Shown here one piece after another: positions 11,467-20,827 of a stretch of DNA of 64,000 nt. How positions within the stretch are numbered: position 1 is the first letter of the stretch; each line of letters opens with the position of its first letter. Position numbers and translations under genes: made by a program. The notes beneath the pieces were generated by a model. It made no database searches. It saw only the letters and a program-made list of their open reading frames with translations, and was not told where the DNA came from. The stretch comes from Gallionella sp. (GTDB lineage: Bacteria; Pseudomonadota; Gammaproteobacteria; Burkholderiales; Gallionellaceae): the NCBI GenBank assembly GCA_028689145.1, contig JAQTWT010000002.1:124001-188000 (forward strand), written 5' to 3'.

Positions 11467-12556
11467 ACGCCAGTTATGGCTGCGCTTTATCGCGCACATT
11501 GATCGCCCGCTGATGCTGGGTATCGGTCTGTTGATGCTGACCAGTTTGCTGATTTTGTATAGTGCCGGCGATGGCGGCTGGTCGCGTGTACTTGGGCAGG
11601 GCGTGAACATCCTCGCCGCGTTGGTTTGCATGTGGCTGATCGCCAATTTGCCGCTGCATTATCTTATGCGCACCGCCGTGCCGATTTATCTGCTGGGCAT
11701 GGCGCTGCTGATCGGCGTGGCGCTATTTGGCGAGATCAGTCATGGTGCCCGGCGCTGGCTGCACATCGGGGTGGCGACCATTCAGCCTTCCGAACTGATG
11801 AAGATCGGCGTGCCGCTGATGATGGCTTGGTATTTCGAAAAGAATGAAGCCACGCTCACGCTTAAAAATTACTTCATTGCCGCCCTGTTGTTGCTTGTGC
11901 CGGTGGCGTTAATCGCGCGCCAACCGGATCTCGGTACCGCGATATTGATTTCCGCCAGCGGTTTCTATGTGCTATTCCTGGCCGGGTTAAGCTGGCGCGT
12001 GATGGGCATTATGCTCGTCTCGGCACTCGCCAGTGCACCAGTACTGTGGTCAATGTTGCACGACTACCAGCGCCATCGTATTCTGATGTTGTTCGATCCC
12101 TCGCAGGATGCGCTGGGCAAGGGTTATCACACCATCCAGAGCATGATCGCGGTCGGTTCGGGCGGTATTCTCGGCAAGGGTTATCTGAACGGGACACAGA
12201 CTCACCTTGATTTCCTGCCGGAGCGCACCACCGATTTTATTTTCGCGGTATATTCGGAAGAATTTGGCTTGCTGGGCAACCTGATTCTGTTGTCGCTGTA
12301 TATGTTTGTGATCGGACGAGGTTTTATTATCACAGCGAATGCCTCGACCTATTTTACCCGGCTGATGGCCGGTTCAATCACGCTGACTTTTGCCACTTAT
12401 GCATTCGTTAATATGGGCATGGTTAGCGGCATCTTGCCGGTGGTCGGCGTGCCGCTGCCGCTGATAAGCTATGGCGGGACATCGATGCTGACCCTGCTGC
12501 TGGGTTTTGGTATGCTGATGAGTATTGAGACGCATAAAAAGCTGGTTAAAACTTGA
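11459..12556 (+). CDS. rodA: Peptidoglycan glycosyltransferase RodA (MrdB)
   Basis: A SEDS-family polymerase with about ten transmembrane helices that polymerises lipid II with PBP2. The start is ATG at 11459, inside the end of mrdA. Family motifs seen are GARRWLHIGVATIQPSELMK, IARQPDLGTAILI and the C-terminal GVPLPLISYGGTSML. Length of 365 residues is normal. The 8-bp overlap with mrdA points to coupled synthesis of the polymerase-transpeptidase pair. Confidence 0.95.
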   Translation: MTKRQLWLRFIAHIDRPLMLGIGLLMLTSLLILYSAGDGGWSRVLGQGVNILAALVCMWLIANLPLHYLMRTAVPIYLLGMALLIGVALFGEISHGARRWLHIGVATIQPSELMKIGVPLMMAWYFEKNEATLTLKNYFIAALLLLVPVALIARQPDLGTAILISASGFYVLFLAGLSWRVMGIMLVSALASAPVLWSMLHDYQRHRILMLFDPSQDALGKGYHTIQSMIAVGSGGILGKGYLNGTQTHLDFLPERTTDFIFAVYSEEFGLLGNLILLSLYMFVIGRGFIITANASTYFTRLMAGSITLTFATYAFVNMGMVSGILPVVGVPLPLISYGGTSMLTLLLGFGMLMSIETHKKLVKT

Positions 12557-12593
12557 CGGTACCAGCCCAGAACCTCTTTCCAAAGGAGAAAAC

Positions 12594-13523
12594 ATGAACA
12601 GGCAAATCGCAATTCTGGCACTGGCAACACTGGCGCTCACAGCTTGCGGCAGCGCACCGCAACGGCCGGTAGAAACGCGCGGCACCCCTGCGCCAGTTGA
12701 AGATCATGTGGTCGGTTCACCGGTAGCACCGGGCGGCTACCTTGCCGGCGACGGCCCAGGTGCCGACGTGCCCGCCAATCTTGAAGATATTCCCGATGCG
12801 GTACCGAGAAATGAACCGCTGCACCGTTACGCTAACCGCCCGTATGTTGCGCTGGGTAAAACTTACAAGCCGCTGACAACTGCCGGGTATTTTAAAGAGC
12901 GCGGTATTGCCTCATGGTACGGCAAGAAATTCCACGGTCAGCACACCTCCAGCGGCGAGATCTACGATATGTACGCCATGACTGCCGCGCATCCCACACT
13001 GCCGATTCCCAGCTATGCGCGCATCACCAACGTTGCCACAAAAAAATCGGTTGTGGTGCGTGTCAATGACCGTGGCCCGTTCCTGCACGAGCGCGTGATG
13101 GACCTTTCCTATACGGCGGCGCACAAATTGGGCATTGTCGGCAACGGTAGTTCGGAAGTTGAAATCGAAAGCGTGACAGCCAATAGCGGCACGAAGATTA
13201 TTGCCAAAGCCGAGCCGGTAAAAAGCCGATCACTGGTTACAGCCGAAGTCGCTACCGGCAGTCCGGCGACATCTGCCGGAGCAACAGCTGACAGCAAAAT
13301 TTATTTGCAACTCGGCGCGTTTAAATCCCAAGAAGCCGCTGACAGTTTTGCGGCCAAAATGCGCGCGGAGTTGGGTGATGACGGCAAACAGCTCAGCGTA
13401 TTCGTAAAAGACGGCCTGACCCGTGTTCATCTCGGGCCGTTTGCGAGCCAGAACGAAGCCCGCGGCAACGCGGATAGTTTAAAAGAAAGGCTGGGGTTTA
13501 AACCGATGCTCAATTTGCATTAG
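12594..13523 (+). CDS. rlpA: Septal ring lytic transglycosylase lipoprotein RlpA
   Basis: A 309-residue outer-membrane lipoprotein. The start ATG at 12594 has a clear ribosome site (AAAGGAG) and gives a lipobox (LALTACGS, Cys near residue 18). A double-psi beta-barrel domain follows (GIASWYGKKFHGQHTSSGE ... RVNDRGPFLHERVMDLS), with the glutamate and aspartate expected for lytic transglycosylase activity on glycan strands lacking stem peptides. A C-terminal SPOR domain (YLQLGAFKSQEAADSFAAKM) targets it to division sites. Last gene of the rod-shape set, 37 bp after rodA. Confidence 0.94.
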   Translation: MNRQIAILALATLALTACGSAPQRPVETRGTPAPVEDHVVGSPVAPGGYLAGDGPGADVPANLEDIPDAVPRNEPLHRYANRPYVALGKTYKPLTTAGYFKERGIASWYGKKFHGQHTSSGEIYDMYAMTAAHPTLPIPSYARITNVATKKSVVVRVNDRGPFLHERVMDLSYTAAHKLGIVGNGSSEVEIESVTANSGTKIIAKAEPVKSRSLVTAEVATGSPATSAGATADSKIYLQLGAFKSQEAADSFAAKMRAELGDDGKQLSVFVKDGLTRVHLGPFASQNEARGNADSLKERLGFKPMLNLH

Positions 13524-13627
13524 ATGCCGGTTTTTTGATGATAACTGGCCTGGGCAGGCATCGGTCGGATATGCGATTCCTGAATATCCAAAGCGGCGCA
13601 GTTTCAAAACTGCCGAAGGTGAAACGC

Positions 13628-14011
13628 TCAGTCTGAGGAGGCTTGCACAACTGAATTGGCTCTCCTTGCACGGGAGCCGGTTGAAACAGCCTGTATTGCA
13701 TTCGTCGTCGCGGCATACGCGCCGCGCCGGGGAGATTGCGGCAAAGCATCGAGCTTTAACGAGCTGACATGTTTGGCTCTTCTGTCAAAGTGACGCACCT
13801 TTGACAGATTGATTTTGTTGAGATTGCGCTGCTTTTCCATAGCGGCGGCTCTGTTTATATTATTGATGTCTGCGGCAAAAGCGCTGATGGTAAATATTGC
13901 GCCGACTAGAAACAGCATAGTGCCCAAAAGCAGCGCTTCCAGTGTACATATCACTGTTGCAGGGCGGCAGCTCTGGTTGGTTGTCAGGGTAGTTGCAGTA
14001 AAGTTCGGCAT
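13628..14011 (-). CDS. Small hypothetical exported or membrane protein
   Basis: A 127-residue frame I do not recognise. The start ATG at 14011 is supported by a strong ribosome site on the minus strand (AAGGAG, 7 bp upstream). The N-terminal half contains a hydrophobic stretch like a signal anchor (ALLLGTMLFLVGAIFTISAFA) preceded by a polar region. The rest is basic and Arg/Asn/Ser rich (RHFDRRAKHVSSLKLD) without a domain. It is convergent with rlpA. It could be a real lineage-specific envelope protein or a chance frame; the hydrophobic segment and ribosome site favour the former. Confidence 0.45.
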   Translation of the reverse strand: MPNFTATTLTTNQSCRPATVICTLEALLLGTMLFLVGAIFTISAFAADINNINRAAAMEKQRNLNKINLSKVRHFDRRAKHVSSLKLDALPQSPRRGAYAATTNAIQAVSTGSRARRANSVVQASSD

Positions 14012-14453
14012 GACTGTTCTCCTTCGCAAGTTTTTCAAACACCACGGGGAACAGCCGGTCTATGAGCACGAATGGATATTCATGCTGCAGTCCCGCTACC
14101 ATAGTTTCCCTTAGGCCGGTGACTTTGCGCCCTTGCCTTTCAACAAGTTTGCCAAGTAACTGCAGGTTATTTGGTCACCTTGAACCGGTCAATATCACAT
14201 GCGACGAATGGTTCATCTTTGTGGACAGGTGGTTACATTAATAGCAAACACACGTGGAATCGCGCCTATTCGATAAAGTAGATGCTAAAATCAATGGCAA
14301 GTACCGTAGCGAGAATTATTAAATCCTATGCTGCGTAATTCTTGCCGAGGATTAAAAGCCCCAGTCAATCAGAAGCAGGAACATAAACATTGGCCTACCG
14401 AGGCAATTCACAACCAGCACTGTGAACCGGCATGTATTTAAGGAGTAAGTTCC
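14012..14453. other. Intergenic region, no gene seen
   Basis: A 440-bp stretch between the small minus-strand gene and the plus-strand membrane-protein gene. Short frames on both strands lack ribosome sites and family features. It presumably holds divergent promoters; I could not pick out a convincing -35/-10 pair. Confidence 0.4.
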
Positions 14454-15164
14454 ATGAACCTGATGTTCTGGAAAAAGAAAACAAATCCCGACGAAAGCTC
14501 GGACATTTCGCAGGAAAAAACTGCCGATACCGAAACCACGGATACGGATTCTCCCGAAGCCGAAACGCCGGCAAGGGCGGGAGTCTTTGCCAAAATAAAA
14601 TCCAAACTCGCAGCCCTGGTTAGCCGTTTCGAAAAAGCTCCCTCTTTCCGGGCGGAGGAAGAGCAAGAACCGGGTAAGTCAGAAACTTCCGAAGCCGCAG
14701 AAGAAGACAGCTCCGCGCCACGGCCTGCCAACTTCAAAAAACGCCTGATCATTGGCGGCGCAATCAGTCTGATAGTTATATTGCTGGCCGGTATTGTATT
14801 TGCTGTTTTGAAGATATTTATGCCTGCACCAAAACAGGAAGTTGATGCGCCTGTTGTTGTGGAACCGGCTCGCATCGCTCGTCCGGTGCCGCGAGCCGAA
14901 ATACCCCATGCCGAAACGGATGTCACCCCAGAAAAAATTATCGAACCGCAAGCGCCGGCACCGGTAGAGGAACCCAAAAAAGAAATGCCACCGCCTGAAG
15001 CAACTGCAGAGCCGCAAGCTGGTGATGGTGCTTTGTCAGTGTCGGAAAGCGGTGATATAACCGTTGGCAACAAAGATCCTCAGGCTGCCGCACTGTCGCT
15101 GAAAGAAGCGATTGAAGCTATGAACGCAGGCTCGGGTGATTACACCAAAAAGAAGGCCAGGTAA
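14454..15164 (+). CDS. Hypothetical single-pass membrane protein with acidic and Pro-rich flanks
   Basis: A 236-residue protein of unknown function. The start ATG at 14454 has AAGGAG 9 bp upstream. The cytoplasmic N-terminal half (about residues 1-98) is highly charged and Glu/Thr rich. One transmembrane helix follows (IIGGAISLIVILLAGIVFAV), then a Pro/Glu/Ala-rich outer segment of about 110 residues. No catalytic motif is visible. It precedes the signalling group by 125 bp and could be a membrane partner of it, but that is only positional. Confidence 0.6.
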   Translation: MNLMFWKKKTNPDESSDISQEKTADTETTDTDSPEAETPARAGVFAKIKSKLAALVSRFEKAPSFRAEEEQEPGKSETSEAAEEDSSAPRPANFKKRLIIGGAISLIVILLAGIVFAVLKIFMPAPKQEVDAPVVVEPARIARPVPRAEIPHAETDVTPEKIIEPQAPAPVEEPKKEMPPPEATAEPQAGDGALSVSESGDITVGNKDPQAAALSLKEAIEAMNAGSGDYTKKKAR

Positions 15165-15289
15165 TTTCGTTGCGCGCTATAAATGTTTATTGAATCAATA
15201 GTTCAGCCTTTGTGTTGCTGCGGATTTTTGGTATCTCAGCATCATCCAAATAGTTACTTGCGGTACTTATCGAGAAAAGGAGCAGAAAC

Positions 15290-16393
15290 ATGGCAAATAT
15301 TCAGGCATTGACCTATCCGGTTATACACGACCGTGAAGCTTTGGGTGAGTTTGCGGATTCTCTGATGGATCATGTGCCCAGCATTGAACGGGATATGGCC
15401 AAGTTAAGCAGAGAGCCCGGCAACCGTGTGGTAGTTGCGGATATTTTTCGTGCACTGCACAACATAAAAGGCGATGCTGCACTATGCAGGGTTGAAGTAG
15501 CGGGTTTAATTGCGCATCCCATCGAGTCGTTGCTGACCCGCTTGCGCTCCGGCGAGGTGCGTTATACGCCGTTGTTGGGCGAGGTAATACTGCTCGCGCT
15601 TGATCGGCTGGAGCTGGCAATTGAGGTGCTGGTGGCCGGTAAAACTGTGGAGCACCTGAAGCTTGCCGCACTGGTGGAAGGGTTGGAGCGGATGAGCAGT
15701 GCGCCGCAGGCTGAAATTGACCCTGACGCAACCCAGTTGATTAAATCGGTTACCGGGTTTGAGCCACAATCTACGCTGCGTGATTCGATTGGCAAACTGC
15801 CTGCCAAGAAAGGCCTCAAGGATAGTACGACTCCCGATCTGCAGTTTTTTCAGTCCCTCGCATTGCAATTTGAAACACGTTCCCCCTTGTTCAAGGGACG
15901 CACCGGACGTATCCATCAATTGGCGCTGGACACCAATCGTGTAGCGGGTAGCCCGGTGGATGCCACGCAGCTGGAAGCCGCAGTTTATATGCACGATGTG
16001 GGGATGATGTTCTTGCCCGAAGAGGTCTGGCTTAATATAACCAGTATGAGCGATGAGAAACGGCGCATTCTTCACTCGCATCCCGGATTTAGTGCCGGAT
16101 TGCTGGATCGGATGGGTGGCTGGGAGGCGGCTGCAGAAATGGTGCGCCAGCATCATGAGATGCTCGATGGAGCCGGTTATCCCGGCAAGCTGAAAGGCAA
16201 TGAAATTTGTCCGGGAGCCAAGATACTGGCTATCGTGGATGCCTTCGAGGCCGTCATGCTCAAACACAGCACTAGGGGACATAACCGCTCTATTTTGCGT
16301 GCCATTGCGGAAATTAATGCCTGTAACAACCAGTTTGCACCGGAGTGGATCGAACCGTTTAATTCGGTTATCCGGCGTATGGTTGAACAGTAA
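15290..16393 (+). CDS. HPt domain fused to HD-GYP-type phosphohydrolase domain
   Basis: A 367-residue signalling protein with a good ribosome site (AAAGGAG). Residues about 10-135 form an HPt-like helical bundle with a candidate phospho-acceptor His57 in RALHNIKGDAALC, the same pattern as CheA P1. Residues about 185-365 form an HD-GYP-like domain: HD at 235-236 (MHDVGMMFLPEEVW), HSHPG near 262-266, and HHEMLDGAGYPGKLKG at 288-303. HD-GYP enzymes hydrolyse cyclic di-GMP. Here the usual HDIGK reads HDVGM, so the metal-site neighbour lysine is missing and activity may be altered. It is followed by a histidine kinase and a receiver protein, giving a possible phosphorelay. Confidence 0.82.
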   Translation: MANIQALTYPVIHDREALGEFADSLMDHVPSIERDMAKLSREPGNRVVVADIFRALHNIKGDAALCRVEVAGLIAHPIESLLTRLRSGEVRYTPLLGEVILLALDRLELAIEVLVAGKTVEHLKLAALVEGLERMSSAPQAEIDPDATQLIKSVTGFEPQSTLRDSIGKLPAKKGLKDSTTPDLQFFQSLALQFETRSPLFKGRTGRIHQLALDTNRVAGSPVDATQLEAAVYMHDVGMMFLPEEVWLNITSMSDEKRRILHSHPGFSAGLLDRMGGWEAAAEMVRQHHEMLDGAGYPGKLKGNEICPGAKILAIVDAFEAVMLKHSTRGHNRSILRAIAEINACNNQFAPEWIEPFNSVIRRMVEQ

Positions 16394-16558
16394 GCCGCCC
16401 GCACCAAAACAGCCGTACCTGCAGGTAATGAATACGATGGCGACTGGTAAGTGCGGTGGCCATATGCGACATCAAGTGGTAGAGCGTTGGTATTTGCCGT
16501 GCAATAATGAAGAATTGCATAATTGCACACAACCCCTTAATTAAGGATGTTAAATATT

Positions 16559-17245
16559 ATGGACAACAAACAGGAATCAACCCCCGATATATCGGCTTTT
16601 CTGGCTTCGGCGATACACGATATGAAAAACTCGATCAGCATTCTGATCAAATTTCTGAATTCCAGTATCACCGAACTTGAACCTGAAGCGCAACGGCGCG
16701 CTGCACCGATGCTGTATGAGGCGCAGCGGGTCAACGACAATCTGATCCAGATGCTGGCCATCTACAAAGTTGGCAATCAATTTTACCCGTTCGATTTGAC
16801 GGAGAATTCAATCGACGATTTTATTCAGGGTGTCGCCGCGCAAAACCAGCACCTGCTGGATTATCTCGGTATCGATCTGGAACTGGATTTCGACGAAGAT
16901 ATGACATGGTATTTCGACAACGAGTTGGTGACCGGCGTTATTTCCCACGCCTTGAGCAATGCGTCGCGCTACACCAAGGGTAAGCTGAAGCTTTCCGCGA
17001 AGGAAGAAGACGGGGAACTGGTGATCCGGGTGGAGGATAACGGCGGCGGTTTTCCCGCCGGCGTGCTGGCAGAAGGGGATGCTGTCAAGAAAGGGGTGAA
17101 CTTTTCCTCCGGCGGGACGGGGCTGGGGTTGTACTTCTCTTCCATGGTGGCCAAGCTCCACAAGAATCGCGGCAAAACCGGTGCCATGTTTCTGGAAAAC
17201 GGAGGCGCATATGGCGGCGGTTGTTTCATCTTGCGGTTGCCATAG
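16559..17245 (+). CDS. Cytoplasmic histidine kinase lacking a sensor domain
   Basis: A 228-residue kinase core only. The dimerisation helix with the H-box SAIHDMKNSISI lies near residue 20; the ATPase domain has an N-box-like SHALSNASRYT, a G1 box VEDNGGGFP and a G2 box GGTGLGLYFSS. There is no transmembrane helix, PAS or GAF domain, so the signal must come from a partner. I use the ATG at 16559, because the upstream ATG at 16547 overlaps the AAGGA ribosome site. The receiver-TPR gene starts 17 bp later, so the pair is probably co-transcribed and cognate. Confidence 0.85.
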   Translation: MDNKQESTPDISAFLASAIHDMKNSISILIKFLNSSITELEPEAQRRAAPMLYEAQRVNDNLIQMLAIYKVGNQFYPFDLTENSIDDFIQGVAAQNQHLLDYLGIDLELDFDEDMTWYFDNELVTGVISHALSNASRYTKGKLKLSAKEEDGELVIRVEDNGGGFPAGVLAEGDAVKKGVNFSSGGTGLGLYFSSMVAKLHKNRGKTGAMFLENGGAYGGGCFILRLP

Positions 17246-17262
17246 GCGAAAAAGGGAATTTC

Positions 17263-18888
17263 ATGTTCAATGTTTCAGATGATCCAAACGCGCTGTTTGC
17301 CGGCAAATATTTTTTAATCATTGACGACTTTCAGGGCATGCGCTCGATGATGCGGGAAATGCTCAAGACATTCGGTGTCAGAAATATCGATACGGCTGCC
17401 AATGGCAATGAAGCGATCGCCTTTCTGGAAAAAAACAAATACGATGTTGTGCTGTGCGATTTTAACCTGGGTGCCGGCAAAAACGGGCAACAAACACTTG
17501 AAGAAGCAAAACATCGCGATCTGATCGGCTTGTCAACGGCCTGGATGATCGTGACCGCCGAGAAGACCGCGGATATGGTTTTTGGCGCTGCCGAACATAT
17601 GCCGGATGACTACATCATCAAGCCGGTCAACGAAGCCACGATGAGAACCCGGCTGGAAAAAGCAATTCTCAAAAAAGGCGTGCTCGTCGATATTGAAAAA
17701 GCCATGCGCGCAAAAAATCACGCCCGTGTCATCGCTCTTTGCGACGAAGTGATGGCCTCGACCAAGACCAATATTACCGAGTTGCAGCGCATCAAAACCA
17801 GCACGCTGCTGGCTACCGGGCAACACGATCTTGCGCAGCAGGTGTTCGAACAGATACTGGCCAAACGCGATATCCCCTGGGCCAAAACCGGTTTGGGCAA
17901 AGTGGCCTTTTACAAAAACGATGTGGAGCGGGCGCGGCAATTATTTCGTGAAGTTATCAACCAGAATTCCGCCTATCTGGAAGCGCACGACTGGCTTGCC
18001 AAGTGTCACGAGGAAGCCGGGGAGCTGGAAGAAACGCAACGTGTACTGCTGCGCTGCACGGAATTGTCGCCGCATTCGGTTTTGCGCCAGAAAAATCTGG
18101 GGGAACTTGCGCATAAGCGCGGCGATATGGAAACGGCGGAGAAGGCTTTCCGAAAAACCATCAAGCTGGGTGAGTTTTCCGTGCATAAATCGCCGGTCGC
18201 CTACCTCGGTTTGGCCAAAATATGTTCTACAAAAAACAACCCGGCCGAAGCCTTGCAGATACTGAAGAATATCCACAAGGAGTTTGAAAATCCTGAAACC
18301 GCCCTGCACGCCAAGGTGGTGGAAGGTATGGTTTACCGCGATGCGGGCGATCATGTTAACGCGGGAAAAATTTCCAAGGAAGTGGCAGAGCTGATCCGCT
18401 CGGATAACAATAAAAGCAATGTCGGTGTCATGCTTGAGGCTACCCAGCTATTACTGGCGACAGGAAACAAGGAGGCTGCCGAAAGTCTGTCGCAGAGCAT
18501 AGTCAAAAACAATCATGAAAATGCCGAGTTGCTGGCGCAGGTCAACGATCTGTACAGTCAGGCCGGCTTTCAGGACAAAGGACAGGAGCTTGTCGACAGA
18601 TCAAGGCAGGAGGTTATTGAAACCAACAATCGCGGGGTGGTTCTGGCCAAGGAGGGCAAGCTGGATGAAGCGATCCGTTTGCTCAGCGATGCGCGCACCT
18701 TGCTGCCAAACAACCGGCGGATAATGATCAATCTGGCCAACATGGCGGTGATGTCGATGCGACAGAACGGCAGAAGCGATCACCTGATGCAACTGGCAAG
18801 GGAATGCCTGGAACGTGTCGCAAAACTTAACCGTCAGGATGAGTGGTGCGCCAAGATGCAGGCGGCACTGGACACCTTGCCCGAGTAA
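17263..18888 (+). CDS. Response regulator with C-terminal TPR array
   Basis: A 541-residue two-part protein starting at ATG 17263 (ribosome site AAAGGG). Residues 1-125 form a receiver domain with acidic pair Asp21-Asp22, phospho-acceptor Asp66 (VVLCDFNLG), Thr98 and Lys120 (YIIKPV). The remainder is helical tetratricopeptide repeats (for example GDMETAEKAFRKTIKLGEFS, GKLDEAIRLLSDARTLLPNN) that would bind protein partners; no DNA-binding or enzymatic output domain is seen. The output is probably a phosphorylation-gated scaffold. The adjacent sensorless kinase is the likely donor. Confidence 0.88.
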   Translation: MFNVSDDPNALFAGKYFLIIDDFQGMRSMMREMLKTFGVRNIDTAANGNEAIAFLEKNKYDVVLCDFNLGAGKNGQQTLEEAKHRDLIGLSTAWMIVTAEKTADMVFGAAEHMPDDYIIKPVNEATMRTRLEKAILKKGVLVDIEKAMRAKNHARVIALCDEVMASTKTNITELQRIKTSTLLATGQHDLAQQVFEQILAKRDIPWAKTGLGKVAFYKNDVERARQLFREVINQNSAYLEAHDWLAKCHEEAGELEETQRVLLRCTELSPHSVLRQKNLGELAHKRGDMETAEKAFRKTIKLGEFSVHKSPVAYLGLAKICSTKNNPAEALQILKNIHKEFENPETALHAKVVEGMVYRDAGDHVNAGKISKEVAELIRSDNNKSNVGVMLEATQLLLATGNKEAAESLSQSIVKNNHENAELLAQVNDLYSQAGFQDKGQELVDRSRQEVIETNNRGVVLAKEGKLDEAIRLLSDARTLLPNNRRIMINLANMAVMSMRQNGRSDHLMQLARECLERVAKLNRQDEWCAKMQAALDTLPE

Positions 18889-18951
18889 GCGGACTGGCAT
18901 CATGCCCGTGGACTGTTAAAAATTATCCTGATTTTCCAACAGCAGTCAGTG

Positions 18952-19866
18952 TCAACTTTGTGCATGGTGGGCTGTAATCGAGAATTCAACCAGATCGGCA
19001 GGGTTCTCGGCATAAGATTGCCCCATGCTGATTGAGCCGGAACCCTGCAGAATCAGCTCCTCCCGCGCAATGCGTACCACACTGCCCTCATGAAAGCGGA
19101 CATAAGTCCCGTTGGTGCTCTGGTCAACAATGAAGAACTTTCCGAAGCGCAATTCGATGCGCGCATGCTGACGCGAAGAAAAACCGTTTTGCACGATGAA
19201 ATCGCAGGCATCTCCTCTTCCCATAATCGCGCTCCTGCGCTCCTTGTTTACCTTGAGTGTCAGGTCGCGGTAACTCAAGGTCAGTTCGTCGATATTATCC
19301 GGCGACTTGCGGAATATTGGTGTGCCGATTCGGGTACTCAGCATGTCGTCCAACTCCCAGATCACGATAAAAATATCGAACTCTTCCTGCTTGCCTTTGA
19401 ATTCGGCGCGCATGATCTGGCGCGTTCTCTCCTGCAAGGCTGTCGGCAGGGCATCCACCACGGCTTTGGTGGTCATGATCTGGCTTGCTCTGGAGGTTGC
19501 CGCAACACGCGCGGCGACATTGACGGTGTCGCCGAACACGTCGCCCGACTCGCGGATCACATCGCCATAATGGAAGCCGACGCGAATGTGCATCTGATGA
19601 CCGTCTTCCGGCTTGCCGTGCTCAACCGCATGCTGCATCGCGCAGGCGGCGTTGAAGGCCGCCTCAGCACTGGGGAATACACACATAATTTCATCGCCGA
19701 TGGTTTTGATCAGTCGTCCCTGAAAGGCGGCTATCCCGCCGGTCATTGTGGCGATGCAGCGCGCGATCAAACGGCGTGCCGTTTCGTCTCCGAGCTTATC
19801 GTAAAGCGCAGTGCTGCCGCAAATATCGGCAAACAGGACGGCAAGTTTTTCGGTGTCTTGTGGCAT
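18952..19866 (-). CDS. Class III nucleotide cyclase with C-terminal FHA domain
   Basis: A 304-residue soluble protein. The cyclase homology domain (about residues 5-170) shows metal-binding Asp14 (LFADICGSTALYD) and Asp59 (LIKTIGDEIMCVF), with Lys55 in the substrate-selecting position and the transition-state Asn/Arg in FGDTVNVAARVAA. An FHA domain occupies about residues 205-290 (IMGRGDACDFIVQNGFSS, then RQHARIEL and QSTNGTYV) and would read phosphothreonine. It converges on the receiver-TPR gene and is likely to synthesise cAMP under control of a phosphoprotein. Start ATG at 19866 has only a weak ribosome site. Confidence 0.88.
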   Translation of the reverse strand: MPQDTEKLAVLFADICGSTALYDKLGDETARRLIARCIATMTGGIAAFQGRLIKTIGDEIMCVFPSAEAAFNAACAMQHAVEHGKPEDGHQMHIRVGFHYGDVIRESGDVFGDTVNVAARVAATSRASQIMTTKAVVDALPTALQERTRQIMRAEFKGKQEEFDIFIVIWELDDMLSTRIGTPIFRKSPDNIDELTLSYRDLTLKVNKERRSAIMGRGDACDFIVQNGFSSRQHARIELRFGKFFIVDQSTNGTYVRFHEGSVVRIAREELILQGSGSISMGQSYAENPADLVEFSITAHHAQS

Positions 19867-19986
19867 AAGTGAGGTTTTACCCGTTTTCGTCCTCTAGTAG
19901 GATAGGTTTTATGCTACCAGTTTTTTGATTTTGTCGAGCGTTGAGCTAGTTTGCCATCAACCGGATTGGCGATTTGGAACCCATGT

Positions 19987-20112
19987 ATGAATACGAAAGT
20001 TCTGGTTTGTAGGGTAATTCCCCTGATTTTTATCAGCTTACGTTTTTTATTGGGATTGTCGATTTTCGTGTCACCCTTGGCAGATGAGTTTTCGGGAGGT
20101 GGCTCATGCTAA
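19987..20112 (+). CDS. Possible 41-residue signal-peptide-like small ORF
   Basis: A short frame between the cyclase and the next plus-strand gene. It has Lys and Arg near the N-terminus, a hydrophobic core (VIPLIFISLRFLLGLSIFV), a plausible cleavage region ending SPLA, and a short Gly-rich end with a terminal Cys. There is only a weak GGAA ribosome site. Composition alone suggests an exported peptide; a chance frame is equally likely. The rest of 19867-20286 shows nothing else. Confidence 0.2.
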   Translation: MNTKVLVCRVIPLIFISLRFLLGLSIFVSPLADEFSGGGSC

Positions 20113-20286
20113 AATATACAGTTGTAGAAAGATTATCCCAATTGATGTGGCAGGGTGCTCGCGGATATGGTCTGAATCTTGGTGAAATAACGGTGAGCGG
20201 GATGTTGTTCATGCGGGATAGGGATTTTAAAACTACAATTTTTTGACTGATATTTTTATGGTCAGGTCTTTAATGCTGGAGAAAAA

Positions 20287-20739
20287 ATGGAACATTCGCC
20301 TGATAAAACGAACAGATGGCTCTTGGTTATGATCGGGGTCATCGTGGTCGCTGTAGTGGTTTTAATATTGAGTCAAAAGAAGCCGGCAGAATGGAAAAAG
20401 ATTGGCGAGGCTCCGGGCCTGACGTATTACGCTGATTTGTCCAGCATTCGCAAAACAGATAAAAGTAAAACGATCTTGTTGCTGGCGGACAATAAAGAGG
20501 CTCAGTTGGACAATGATAAATCGTATATTTCATCAAAACAGCAATACGAAATTGACTGCAAGAGTGTCAAAAAACGGCTTGTGGGTTTCGCGCTATATGC
20601 GGAAAAAATGGGAACAGGTAATGAGGTTGCAACATCCAATCTGCCAGATCAGGAGTGGTCTCCAGCTCCACCCAATACTGTTGCCGGGGCTATGTGGGAA
20701 CTTTCCTGTAACCAGCCTTGGTGGAAATTCTGGAGCTAA
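20287..20739 (+). CDS. Surface-adhesin protein E-like domain protein, membrane anchored
   Basis: A 150-residue protein with a GGAG ribosome site. An N-terminal helix (WLLVMIGVIVVAVVVLILSQ) anchors a small outer domain. The pattern W-K-IGEAPGLTYYADLSSI, then ...YEIDCKSVKKRLVGFALYAE and MWELSCNQPW with two conserved Cys, resembles the surface-adhesin protein E family common in beta- and gammaproteobacteria. Function in those families is largely unknown. It stands alone, next to a decayed insertion sequence. Confidence 0.6.
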   Translation: MEHSPDKTNRWLLVMIGVIVVAVVVLILSQKKPAEWKKIGEAPGLTYYADLSSIRKTDKSKTILLLADNKEAQLDNDKSYISSKQQYEIDCKSVKKRLVGFALYAEKMGTGNEVATSNLPDQEWSPAPPNTVAGAMWELSCNQPWWKFWS

Positions 20740-20827
20740 TTGACAAAGGTTGTAAAACTTCACTATACAAACTATTAAGATACCAAAAGGGGGGTGTCGG
20801 CCCAATTTTCTGGGAGGGTATCCAGAA

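Noticed and set aside
15506-16282. 258-codon minus-strand frame opposite the HPt/HD-GYP gene
   Set aside because: No start signal; the plus-strand gene has clear catalytic motifs and a ribosome site.
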